Source: Clostridium pasteurianum
Lineage (GTDB): Bacteria; Bacillota; Clostridia; Clostridiales; Clostridiaceae
Assembly (NCBI RefSeq): GCF_001705235.1
Contig: NZ_MCGV01000001.1
Location: 1,798,001-1,862,000, forward strand
DNA: 64,000 bases
Direction: 5' to 3'
The position numbers and the translations under genes were made by a program. Shown here in pieces: positions 43,744-51,268 of the stretch. The notes under the pieces are model-generated. The model was not told the origin of the DNA and ran no database searches. It saw only the letters and a program-made list of their open reading frames with translations. The stretch's first letter is position 1; the number at the start of each line of letters is the position of its first letter.

Positions 43744-44256
43744 TCACTTATTTCTCAATTTCTTTATTTCATCAATAGAAAGTCCTACTTTCATTGCTAT
43801 GGTTTCATCATCTAAGACATCCAAAAAATTTCTTGCTATACTTAGCCTTGCTTGAAAATCCCCTTCTATTCTTCCATTTCTCTCAGTTGCTTTTATTTGT
43901 GCCCTGTAATCCATAAGTGCCTTTAAATCATTTTCATATATAATTTTATAATATCTATCAAGCCTATTTTTTATTTCTTCAACATTTATATATCTTGCTT
44001 CCCTTATAGTTTCTTTACCATTCACAAATACGATAACAGCTGGAAGTGTAAACACACTATATGATGCAGCTAACTTTATATTTCCCTCTACATCGATTTG
44101 AACTGTTTTAATATTCGGATATAGTTTAAGCACTTTATCTAGTTCTGGCTTTATAACCTTGCACACGCCGCAGCTTTTACTTGAAAAGTATAAAAGTAAA
44201 ATTTCATTGTCATTTATTAAGCCTTCTATTTCTTCTTTTAAATATACTTTACCCAA
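43744..44256 (-). CDS. thioredoxin-domain protein with Rpn/PD-(D/E)XK-transposase-like tail
   Basis: About 170 aa from the TTG of LGKVYLKEE, placed by GGTGGAG 8 bp upstream; an ATG at 44280 overlapping the ArsA stop is the alternative. Residues 1-105 are a thioredoxin fold with active site CGVC (SSKSCGVCKVIKPELDKV) and cis-Pro in FTLPAVIVF. The C-terminal ~60 aa (ATERNGRIEGDFQARLSIAR; IAMKVGLSIDEIKKLRNK) resembles the tail of Rpn-family putative transposases/nucleases, where a GK-rich helix leads to a small HTH-like end. It is last gene of the ArsA operon. It could reduce or shuttle thiols for the ArsA proteins. The tail assignment is by pattern recall. Confidence 0.78.
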   Translation of the reverse strand: MGKVYLKEEIEGLINDNEILLLYFSSKSCGVCKVIKPELDKVLKLYPNIKTVQIDVEGNIKLAASYSVFTLPAVIVFVNGKETIREARYINVEEIKNRLDRYYKIIYENDLKALMDYRAQIKATERNGRIEGDFQARLSIARNFLDVLDDETIAMKVGLSIDEIKKLRNK

Positions 44257-44276
44257 TTTTATATCTCCACCTTTTT

Positions 44277-45440
44277 TCATTTAAAGTTAATAACTAATTT
44301 TCCGTCCTTATAACTTGCACCAGAGATTTCTTTGGAGTGAAGTTTTTGAGGAAGTACAAAATTTCGCTTTTCATTCTTTATGGATATGCTGAGTTCATCG
44401 CTGCGCTGATACAAATCCATATCCTTTTTATCAATGAAAGGCACACTTATAGAGAAATTCCAGCTATCATCAGAAGCTTTTTCTATTTCAAATATCTTTC
44501 CTTCAAATAATATATCACATGGATTTACTTCATTATAAATATGATTTCCAAGGTAAAAAAGTTTTTCACATCCCCTTACTTCATCATTCATAAGTTCAAC
44601 CTTAAAAACTGGAATCGGATTAAAACTCTGGCATATATCTTGTATACTATCATTTTGGAGTGCAAACCATTTTTGAAAATATCCAGAAGCACCTTCCTTT
44701 GAAAATATCTTATTTACTATAATAGCATCTACATTAAAACCAAACAAATGAAAATAGGAAAAACTTTTTTTAGCTTCCTTTACAACTATTTTTTCTGGAG
44801 TTGTTACTATTCTTATACTCACCTGTGTTTTGTCTAGCATAAATTTATGAAGTTCATCGATTTTAGAATATAGAAGATCTATTTCATCAAAGGTTTCATC
44901 ATCTGGGACAGGAATTTTTATGGTACTTTCAACTACAGGTTTTGCAATCTTAGCTGCTTTTCTTTTCATAGGAAATATTTTTTCCATCCACCATTTAAAA
45001 AGCTCAGGGAATTTCAAAAGTGACATAGTTTCACCTGTTGGAGCGCAATCCACAATTAAAATATCAAAATTTCCTTCGTCATTAATTTCCTTCATTTTAA
45101 TTAATGAAAGCAATTCATCAAAGCCAGGAAATACAAGTAGCTCCTCATTTTCTATAGTATCGTCATTTTTTGAAAACATAATCTTCTTCAAATAACCTTT
45201 AAGCTTACCCCACTTAGCTTCATTTTCCAAAACGGTATCTATTTCAACGGCATACAGATTTTTTTCTATTTCAAGAGGTTTATTGGAAAGCTTTTTCTCA
45301 AAAGAATCTCCAAGGCTGTGTGCCTGATCTGTACTCATTATAAGAACTTTTTTACCCTCTCTTGCCATTTTTAAAGCCGTTGCAGCAGATATACTTGTCT
45401 TTCCAACTCCGCCTTTACCCGTATATAATATAATTCTCAT
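44277..45440 (-). CDS. ArsA-family ATPase with C-terminal HSP20-like domain (copy 2)
   Basis: 387 aa. P-loop YTGKGGVGKTSISAATA at the N-terminus (deviant Walker A with signature Lys), switch I STDQAHSLGDSF, switch II VDCAPTGETMSLL, as in ArsA/Get3. A C-terminal ~75 aa beta-rich segment (about 310-387, WNFSISVPFIDKKDMDLYQ..ISGASYKDGKLVIN) matches the alpha-crystallin-like ArsA_HSP20 domain. A single P-loop copy; with the paralogue at 45655 it may form the equivalent of a two-halved ArsA. No arsenite pump (ArsB) or ArsD/ArsC is near. The next gene start overlaps or nearly overlaps its stop. Confidence 0.88.
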   Translation of the reverse strand: MRIILYTGKGGVGKTSISAATALKMAREGKKVLIMSTDQAHSLGDSFEKKLSNKPLEIEKNLYAVEIDTVLENEAKWGKLKGYLKKIMFSKNDDTIENEELLVFPGFDELLSLIKMKEINDEGNFDILIVDCAPTGETMSLLKFPELFKWWMEKIFPMKRKAAKIAKPVVESTIKIPVPDDETFDEIDLLYSKIDELHKFMLDKTQVSIRIVTTPEKIVVKEAKKSFSYFHLFGFNVDAIIVNKIFSKEGASGYFQKWFALQNDSIQDICQSFNPIPVFKVELMNDEVRGCEKLFYLGNHIYNEVNPCDILFEGKIFEIEKASDDSWNFSISVPFIDKKDMDLYQRSDELSISIKNEKRNFVLPQKLHSKEISGASYKDGKLVINFK

Positions 45441-45455
45441 TTTCCCATCACCCTC

Positions 45456-45662
45456 CTAATTTATATTAACCTTTTTACATTCCTTGGCTTTACCTTCCGG
45501 CTTATCCTCAAATGTCTCAAGTATAATTTCCTTTAAAACGCCAGCAGCTTCTCTCTCAAAATCGTCAACTCTATTTTTTATAGGTTCCGGCAGTATCTCC
45601 TTGATTGCACTGCATCTAAGCATTTCCGATTTTATCATTTTCTTTACAAATTCTTTATTCAT
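45456..45662 (-). CDS. small charged protein between the two ArsA genes
   Basis: 68 aa, mainly helical and highly charged (MNKEFVKKMIKSEMLRCSAI, VDDFEREAAGVLKEIILETF, ending KAKECKKVNIN). Two cysteines (C17, C62). I do not recognise a family. It overlaps the upstream ArsA stop by 8 bp and ends 16 bp before the next ArsA start, so it is tightly coupled with both and is probably a small partner or adaptor of the ATPase pair. GAGGAGAG lies upstream of the ATG. Confidence 0.75.
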   Translation of the reverse strand: MNKEFVKKMIKSEMLRCSAIKEILPEPIKNRVDDFEREAAGVLKEIILETFEDKPEGKAKECKKVNIN

Positions 45663-46845
45663 TTAAATCACTCTCCTCATTCTCAAAATATACAGATAAA
45701 ATTCCACCATCAAGCTTAGCCCTATTCACAGAGTATTTTCTTAAAACCTCTGGCATTGGAACATTCCTTTTAAAATTTCCTATCTTAATTATGAGTTCAT
45801 CATTGCCCTCACTTAGGTCAACTTCATTTTTTTCTGCAAATGGTACTTTTATATCAAGTCTATAACCATCATCTATTTTTCTAAATACTTCATTTTCTTC
45901 CGACTTTAAAACTTTAAATATATTTTTATCATTCAAAGAATCCTCTGCTATTTTATAAAGCCCTTCAAGCCCATTTATATCGGTAGGATACCATTTGATT
46001 TTATAAATAGGTATATTTGAAAAAGTTTCTTTAAGGATTTCCACATATTTTTTCTGAACCTCTTTCCATTTATCAAAAAAACTGTTGTCAATTTTCTCTG
46101 GTAAAATCCTATTTACATATAGTCCATCCACATTAAAATTATAAAGATTCAAGTACATATAATTTCTCTTTGTTTCATCTACAACCATTTTTTCAGGAAT
46201 AGTTACAAGCCTGATACTGCACACTTCTCTATTCTTTAACAATCCTTCAAGTTCTCCAAGCTTAACGTACAATTTTTCTATATCATTTAACGCCGCATTA
46301 CTTGGAAGTTCAAGTTTAAACACAGCTTTAGAAATAGGTCTTAAAACTTTCATGGCTATCTTGCCTATTGGGAACATCTTTTCCATGTACCAGGACAACA
46401 TTTCTGGCATTTTTAAAAGTGAAAGTGTTTCTCCCGTTGGCGCGCAATCCACAATTATAAGGTCATAATTCTCTTCATCATAAATTTTTTTAATTTTCAA
46501 AAGAGAAAACAGTTCCTCCATACCTGGAAATACTACTATATCATCAAAACTTTCTTTATCTTCACTGCTTTCAAAGGTTAACATTTTCTTAAATGCCTCG
46601 GAAATAGTACCATAGTAAAATTCCATTTCATGATTTGGATCTATTTCAAGCGCCCATAGATTTTTTTCTACTTCTTTAGGTTCCTTCTCTAGATTTTTCA
46701 TAAATATATCACTTAAGTTATGAGCCATATCTGTGCTGACTATTAAAGTTTTCATGCCTTCTCTTGCCGCTTTAGCTGCATGTGCTGCTGCCGTACTGGT
46801 CTTTCCAACTCCACCTTTACCTGTGAAAATTATAATTCTGGACAT
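45655..46845 (-). CDS. ArsA-family ATPase with C-terminal HSP20-like domain (copy 1)
   Basis: 396 aa, paralogue of the protein at 44277 over its full length: P-loop FTGKGGVGKTSTAAAHAA, switch I STDMAHNLSDIF, switch II VDCAPTGETLSLL, and the same C-terminal beta-rich domain (about 320-396, YRLDIKVPFAEKNEVDLSEG). The P-loop class acts as a dimer that opens and closes with ATP; known members deliver arsenite (ArsA) or tail-anchored proteins (Get3). The lack of any arsenic gene nearby leaves the cargo open. First gene after the MarR regulator (77 bp), GGAGGG before the ATG. Confidence 0.88.
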   Translation of the reverse strand: MSRIIIFTGKGGVGKTSTAAAHAAKAAREGMKTLIVSTDMAHNLSDIFMKNLEKEPKEVEKNLWALEIDPNHEMEFYYGTISEAFKKMLTFESSEDKESFDDIVVFPGMEELFSLLKIKKIYDEENYDLIIVDCAPTGETLSLLKMPEMLSWYMEKMFPIGKIAMKVLRPISKAVFKLELPSNAALNDIEKLYVKLGELEGLLKNREVCSIRLVTIPEKMVVDETKRNYMYLNLYNFNVDGLYVNRILPEKIDNSFFDKWKEVQKKYVEILKETFSNIPIYKIKWYPTDINGLEGLYKIAEDSLNDKNIFKVLKSEENEVFRKIDDGYRLDIKVPFAEKNEVDLSEGNDELIIKIGNFKRNVPMPEVLRKYSVNRAKLDGGILSVYFENEESDLNE

Positions 46846-46922
46846 ATTATCCCTCCATTTATTCTTTTTAAGAATTGTTCTTGCATCGAAGTATTTATTT
46901 TAAAAATAAAGTGCGATAATTC

Positions 46923-47420
46923 TCACTCTATTTCTATTTTTTTAATCTTTTTCTTTTGCTTTTTTTCATCTTTAGAATATAATTGTTCTATCAAAACATT
47001 CCTTACTTTGCTGAAAATACTTACTGCAGCAGTCTTTTCATCCTCTGTAAGCTCTTTATAAATCTTTTTTATAATTTTTATTATTACTTGTTTTTCTTCG
47101 TCTATAAATTTGCTACCTTCTTCAGTTAAAATTATTTCTACAATTCTTCTGTCCTCTTTATTTCTTATCCTTTGAATCATCTTTTTCTTTTCTAATCTAT
47201 TTACCACTCCAGTAGTTGTATTGAGTGGAGCATTTATATACTTTGATATTTCTGTCATATTAGCCGTTTTACATCTATATAAAAATATGAGTACCATGAT
47301 TTCATTTTTGGAGTAATCCATAAAAGTACTATTCCATTTATCTGGGAAAACTAAGAATTTAAACTCGTCAATACACGAAAAAATTATCCCTTCAAAATCG
47401 ATGTTTTCATTAAATCCCAC
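46923..47420 (-). CDS. MarR-family regulator of the ArsA operon
   Basis: 165 aa from the GTG of VGFNENIDFEG (GGAGG 8 bp upstream). Winged helix of MarR type: IMVLIFLYRCKTANMTEISKYI, NTTTGVVNRLEKKKMIQRIRNKEDRRIVEIILTEEG, with a very basic C-terminal tail (SKDEKKQKKKIKKIEIE). Its promoter carries repeated ATCGAAGTATT boxes, and a further ATCGAAGTATT box (46885-46895) lies just before the first ArsA gene, so it probably controls itself and the operon. Inducer unknown. Confidence 0.88.
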   Translation of the reverse strand: MGFNENIDFEGIIFSCIDEFKFLVFPDKWNSTFMDYSKNEIMVLIFLYRCKTANMTEISKYINAPLNTTTGVVNRLEKKKMIQRIRNKEDRRIVEIILTEEGSKFIDEEKQVIIKIIKKIYKELTEDEKTAAVSIFSKVRNVLIEQLYSKDEKKQKKKIKKIEIE

Positions 47421-47447
47421 AATGCATTCCTCCATTTAGTTCTCTTC

Positions 47448-47491
47448 TCGAAGTATATTTTTATTCTATCATCGAAGTATTGTTTTGTCAA
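47448..47491 (-). promoter_or_regulatory. MarR promoter with repeated regulator boxes
   Basis: On the minus strand: TTGACA (47486-47491), 17 nt, TAGAAT (47463-47468). ACTTCGA boxes lie between -35 and -10 (47471-47481) and just after the -10 (47448-47459); a third copy is at 46885-46895. Confidence 0.8.
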
Positions 47492-47496
47492 TAGTT

Positions 47497-47536
47497 AGGC
47501 TGCGAAGTAACAATGCTTCGCTTAGAATAAAGGCAA
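47497..47536. repeat. remnant of a palindromic element B
   Basis: AGGCTGCGAAGTAACAATGC followed at once by TTAGAATAAAGGCAA. These are the left and right end sequences of element B (31648 and 31850) joined without the ~190-bp middle, as left by deletion of the stem-loop or as an uninserted or minimal form. Confidence 0.6.
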
Positions 47537-47622
47537 AGAAGAATAATGGGTTTTCAACCCAAACCCCAGATATGATAATTATCATTCTTAACCCCATACA
47601 GCCAATCTATTAATTCACGTCA

Positions 47623-47651
47623 CTTTCAATCCCTTATAGTTATTCTAAAAC
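47623..47651 (-). CRISPR. solitary CRISPR repeat (locus B)
   Basis: One 29-nt repeat differing only in its terminal base from the leader-side repeat of array A. It has the same leader on one side (47652-47808) and the same trailer on the other (about 47570-47622 matches about 43297-43348). It looks like a copy of locus A that lost all spacers or never gained any. Confidence 0.72.
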
Positions 47652-47808
47652 CCTATCAACTATAGAATACTCCTACCTCCAGCAAAAAGTCAACATTTGC
47701 CAAAACTCACTTTACACTGTCAAAAATCAATCCCAACCCGCTATTTTAAGCCAAACCTAAAAATCGTCGCCCCCCCCGATGTTTTTACCCTACTCAAGGT
47801 CGACGACA
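47652..47808 (-). promoter_or_regulatory. CRISPR leader B
   Basis: Near-duplicate of leader A: shared CTATCAACTATA, CAGCAAAAAGTCAACATTTG, AACCCGCTAT and the C-run within a TCGTCG/CGACGA hairpin. The TTGACT promoter element is kept; the -10 reads TATTCT. Confidence 0.7.
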
Positions 47809-47885
47809 ATTTTAATCGATCATTCAATTATAATATCTTCATCATTCTAAAATAAAATTTGTATTTTTGCTACTCAATAGTATAT

Positions 47886-48677
47886 CTACACATTAAAGTC
47901 TCGCTTCCTATAAAAAAAGTACGTCAAAATAGAAAAAATAGCAATTAGCACAAGCGAAATAATGCTAACCCCAGCACTTATTCCATTCCCATTTACAATA
48001 TCTTGATAGCTAAAATATTTAAAAGGAGACAGTATATTAATTGCATTTATTTTATCGGTGAAATCAGTTATTTTTGATATCATAAATGAACCAAATAGTA
48101 TTCCTGCTGCAGCGGAACCTGAAGCTTTTGAATTTTTTATAAACACAGATAGCAAAGCTCCTAATGATAAAAATATTAACTGAACAATAAGCATGCTCAA
48201 GATAAACATCATTATTTCACTTGAAATATCTTTTCCTTTATTATAGGCATTAACCATAACTATAGAAGAAATTAAAGTAACTATATTTAAAACTAATACA
48301 TTTACAAACGCAGCAAGTAGTTTTGAAGTTAATATAGTATTTAGAGAGATTGGCTTCACCATAAGAAATTCAGTAGTTTTATCTCTCTCCTCTTTTGCAA
48401 TAATTCCACTTCCAAGAAGCACAGCATGAATAGCAGCTGTAATCTCGATATAAGGAAATAGAAATGCAAAAAAGCCGCTCATTTTTGACACATCAAAAGA
48501 ACCAATTCCAAATAATGCTTTTAGTGAATATGGCATCTTATTAAAAAGTTCATTACTATTTCCTGAAGAATAAACCGTATACTTGCTCATACCACTTACA
48601 ACTAATAAAAACATGCACAAACTCCATATTATTAACGCTTTTCGATTAGCTTTTAATTCTCTTAAAAAAACATTCAT
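47886..48677 (-). CDS. ABC-2 type exporter permease (second)
   Basis: 263 aa from the ATG of MNVFLRELKANRK, set by GGAGG 8 bp upstream. Six membrane segments in the ABC-2 (DUF3533/NatB-like) layout; the family-typical cytoplasmic loop SGIIAKEERDKTTEFLMVKPIS lies between TM2 and TM3. Pairs with the permease at 48714 and the ATPase at 49523 in one operon under a TetR gene. Close in sequence to its neighbour (same KEERDKTTEFL/KESRERTADFL loop), so the two probably form a heterodimer. Likely exports a peptide, lipid or drug. Confidence 0.87.
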   Translation of the reverse strand: MNVFLRELKANRKALIIWSLCMFLLVVSGMSKYTVYSSGNSNELFNKMPYSLKALFGIGSFDVSKMSGFFAFLFPYIEITAAIHAVLLGSGIIAKEERDKTTEFLMVKPISLNTILTSKLLAAFVNVLVLNIVTLISSIVMVNAYNKGKDISSEIMMFILSMLIVQLIFLSLGALLSVFIKNSKASGSAAAGILFGSFMISKITDFTDKINAINILSPFKYFSYQDIVNGNGISAGVSIISLVLIAIFSILTYFFYRKRDFNV

Positions 48678-48713
48678 AATGATATCCTCCATATAATTAA
48701 AGCTTAGAACTTA

Positions 48714-49517
48714 TTAGCTTACAGCGTGTATATCCTTTTTCGTATAAATAATATAACTTAAAGCTATAGCAGCAATCACAATAATTGCACCGGTAATAAG
48801 ATATTTAGTCTCATAGCTTGCGTTTTTAATAATGTACGTTATATCAAAATATTTGAAAGGTGAGATAAAACGAGCCACCTCACTATTTTTATCAGTAGAA
48901 ATGAAAGCTCCAGCCATGTACAATCCAAAAACCACACCAAGCGATATTGGGAGAACTGACTTAAGCTTATTAAAAAATACTGAAATAGCAACACCAATTG
49001 CTAGAAAAATAAGCTGTATAAAAAATAAAGTAAGATTTATCATTAAAAATATCCTTACATTGTAATCTACTGTTTTAATAGCATTAGCTATAATGGTAGA
49101 TGCTGCGCAAAATAATACATTTGTAACTATAAGCATAGTGAAAGCTGCAAGAAGTTTTGCAGTTACTATGGTGAAGCGTGAAATTGGCTTAACAAGAAGA
49201 AAATCTGCTGTACGTTCCCTTGATTCCTTTGAAAGTATTGAAATTCCCATGTTCATAGCTTGAATAGCTCCACAAAGTACAATAAAAGAGAAGATCATTG
49301 AATAAAAGCCCAAAATTGACGTAATGTAATCAATATTAATGCCAAGCATTGCTCTAATTGATGCTGGATAGTTACTCAGAAGCTTTTTAAATTCCGCTGA
49401 GTCACTTGCCATACTAGGATAAATTGAAAGAAACAGTGCAGCCAAGGCAACTAGCGCACATACCCAGATAGCAACTGATTTTCGTAATGACTTAAGCTCA
49501 TGAAGATATATATTCAC
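48714..49517 (-). CDS. ABC-2 type exporter permease (first)
   Basis: About 267 aa from the GTG of VNIYLHELKSLRKS, set by GGAGG 10 bp upstream, just past the ATPase stop. Six membrane segments; loop GISILSKESRERTADFLLVKPIS links TM2 and TM3 as in its paralogue at 47886. The pair differs mostly in outside loops. It belongs to the TetR-controlled ABC operon; substrate unknown. Confidence 0.87.
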   Translation of the reverse strand: MNIYLHELKSLRKSVAIWVCALVALAALFLSIYPSMASDSAEFKKLLSNYPASIRAMLGINIDYITSILGFYSMIFSFIVLCGAIQAMNMGISILSKESRERTADFLLVKPISRFTIVTAKLLAAFTMLIVTNVLFCAASTIIANAIKTVDYNVRIFLMINLTLFFIQLIFLAIGVAISVFFNKLKSVLPISLGVVFGLYMAGAFISTDKNSEVARFISPFKYFDITYIIKNASYETKYLITGAIIVIAAIALSYIIYTKKDIHAVS

Positions 49518-49522
49518 AGTGA

Positions 49523-50404
49523 TCAATCCTCCTTTACATAGTAATGCATAAAGATTTCTTCAAGATCCGGTTCATCAATAGATATATTGCGAATATCCAT
49601 TGCAGCTATTCTCTTTATAACAGAATTTATATCTCCTTTAAACATAAAACTTGCAGTATTACCCTTTAACTTAAAAGCACTTATACCGCTAATGTTAAAA
49701 ATATCTTTGTTAATTGGATCTTTGCCTTCAATACTGATTTTCTTGTAACTATTTTCATGAAGAGTACTCATCTTTTCAAGTTTTATAATTTTCCCTTCCT
49801 TAATAAGTGCAACACGACTGCACATCTTTTGCACTTCACTAAGAATGTGTGACGAAAAAAATATAGTAGCACCCTTTTTATTTTCCTCTTCAAGGAGTTC
49901 AAAAAATCTTTGCTGCATTAATGGATCAAGACCACCTGTAGGTTCATCTAATATAATTAACTTTGGTTCATGAAGTAGTCCCTGAACAATTCCTACTTTT
50001 TTCTTATTACCGAAAGAAAGATCATTTATTTTCTTTTTTAAATCCAAATTCATTATTTCTGCAAGATCATTTATCCTCTTCGTACAGTCCTTTTTATAAA
50101 AGCTAGCAGAATATTTAAGTAAATCTATAACCCTCATATTGTCATAATAAAAAACCTCCGATGGCACATAACCAAGTTCTTTTCTAACTTCAGGGTATTC
50201 AAAGCAGCTTTTACCGAAGATAGTTGCACTTCCGCTTGTTGGATGAATTAGCCCCAAAAGTGTTCTAATCGTTGTAGATTTTCCCGCACCATTAGGACCT
50301 ATAAAACCAAAAATCTCACCCTGCTCTACATTTAAATTTACGTTACTTATACCTCTTGCTTTTCCATAACTTTTTGTAAGATCCTTAATTTCAATAACGC
50401 TCAT
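49523..50404 (-). CDS. ABC transporter ATP-binding protein (DrrA/NatA type)
   Basis: 293 aa from the ATG of MSVIEIKDLTKSYG (GGGAGG upstream). Walker A GPNGAGKST, Q-loop GYVPSEVFYYDN, signature LSFGNKKKVGIVQGLL (LSFGN instead of LSGGQ), Walker B LIILDEPTGGLDP, H-loop FSSHILSEV. A C-terminal ~75 aa domain follows the ABC domain, as in exporters for drugs and lantibiotics. First gene of the ABC operon, 53 bp downstream of the TetR gene. Confidence 0.93.
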   Translation of the reverse strand: MSVIEIKDLTKSYGKARGISNVNLNVEQGEIFGFIGPNGAGKSTTIRTLLGLIHPTSGSATIFGKSCFEYPEVRKELGYVPSEVFYYDNMRVIDLLKYSASFYKKDCTKRINDLAEIMNLDLKKKINDLSFGNKKKVGIVQGLLHEPKLIILDEPTGGLDPLMQQRFFELLEEENKKGATIFFSSHILSEVQKMCSRVALIKEGKIIKLEKMSTLHENSYKKISIEGKDPINKDIFNISGISAFKLKGNTASFMFKGDINSVIKRIAAMDIRNISIDEPDLEEIFMHYYVKED

Positions 50405-50456
50405 GGATGTATCCTCCCACATTTTAATTATTCATTTTTAAAGCACAGGACAATTA

Positions 50457-51077
50457 TTATATATATTCCTCTTTATAAAAATTATTTTTAATCAAATTCA
50501 CACATTTGTAGTATTCCTTAAAAAGTTCATCAAAATCAGCTTCTGTATTAATTTTATTTGATAGCTCACTAGTATATCCTTCAGCTAACCATACAAGCAT
50601 TTTCATAACAAGCTTTACATCAATGCCATCTTTAAATTTTGAAGTATCAGTTCCATCAAAAGCAATTTTATTTCTAAATCCCTCACCTTTTGAAAAAATA
50701 TTTTGTATATCTTTTTTAACTTCTTCATCAGTTTCGAAATATACATTAGTTAAAAATGAAAATATAGATGGGTGCTTTTTCATAACTGAAATTTTAATAT
50801 CACCTGAAACCATTATCCTATCAAAAAAATCAGCAATAGTTTTATCAAATTTCTCATAAATTTCATCCATAATAAGCTTGCTGCATAAATCAATCAAGTA
50901 AAGATACAAAGCCTTTTTGGTACCAAAATAGTGAAACACCATGGCTTTTGAAATGCCAGCAGCAGAAGCAATATCACTAACAGAGGTTTTTTTATAACCA
51001 TTAGTACCAAAGCACTTGAGTGCCCCATCAATAATTATATTTTGCTTTTCTACTGGTAAACTCAAAAATTTTTCCAA
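50457..51077 (-). CDS. TetR-family regulator of the ABC-2 operon
   Basis: About 206 aa from the TTG of LEKFLSLPVEKQN (GAGGTG upstream). N-terminal TetR HTH: KQNIIIDGALKCFGTNGYKKTSVSDIASAAGISKAMVFHYFGTKKALY, followed by an all-helical ligand domain. It heads the operon with the ATPase and two permeases. Its promoter holds two copies of the ACCGAATCGGT palindrome around the -10, so it should repress itself and the exporter genes until a ligand, perhaps the exported compound, binds. Confidence 0.92.
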   Translation of the reverse strand: MEKFLSLPVEKQNIIIDGALKCFGTNGYKKTSVSDIASAAGISKAMVFHYFGTKKALYLYLIDLCSKLIMDEIYEKFDKTIADFFDRIMVSGDIKISVMKKHPSIFSFLTNVYFETDEEVKKDIQNIFSKGEGFRNKIAFDGTDTSKFKDGIDVKLVMKMLVWLAEGYTSELSNKINTEADFDELFKEYYKCVNLIKNNFYKEEYI

Positions 51078-51100
51078 AATAATCACCTCATAAACTAGTC

Positions 51101-51148
51101 GACCGAATCGGTTTATTTGAATATATCATGATAAACCGATTCGGTCAA
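51101..51148 (-). promoter_or_regulatory. TetR promoter with double operator
   Basis: On the minus strand: TTGACC (51143-51148), 17 nt, TATATT (51120-51125). Perfect 16-bp inverted repeat GACCGAATCGGTTTAT (51101-51116) and its complement (51131-51146) with a 14-bp spacer. Each arm is itself an 11-bp palindrome ACCGANTCGGT, one overlapping -35, the other downstream of -10. Confidence 0.9.
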
Positions 51149-51216
51149 TAGTTTTTTTTATTTTTTACTTATTGTGAACACTTAAGCATATAAAATCAAT
51201 ATACTAATAAAACATA

Positions 51217-51254
51217 AAAAAAGAGCGCATTCCACAAGGATATGCACTCTTTTT
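51217..51254 (-). terminator. terminator after glpX
   Basis: Stem AAAAAGAGcGCAT/ATGCaCTCTTTTT with an 11-nt loop; on the minus strand followed by T-rich TTTATG; 14 bp past the glpX stop. It ends the PTS/aldolase/DhaKL operon. Confidence 0.87.
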
Positions 51255-51268
51255 AACAGGGAAATCAA

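Noticed and set aside
43744-46845. Calling the ArsA genes an arsenic-resistance operon
   Set aside because: No ArsB, Acr3, ArsC or ArsD gene is nearby and the regulator is MarR-type, not the ArsR type usual for arsenic operons.
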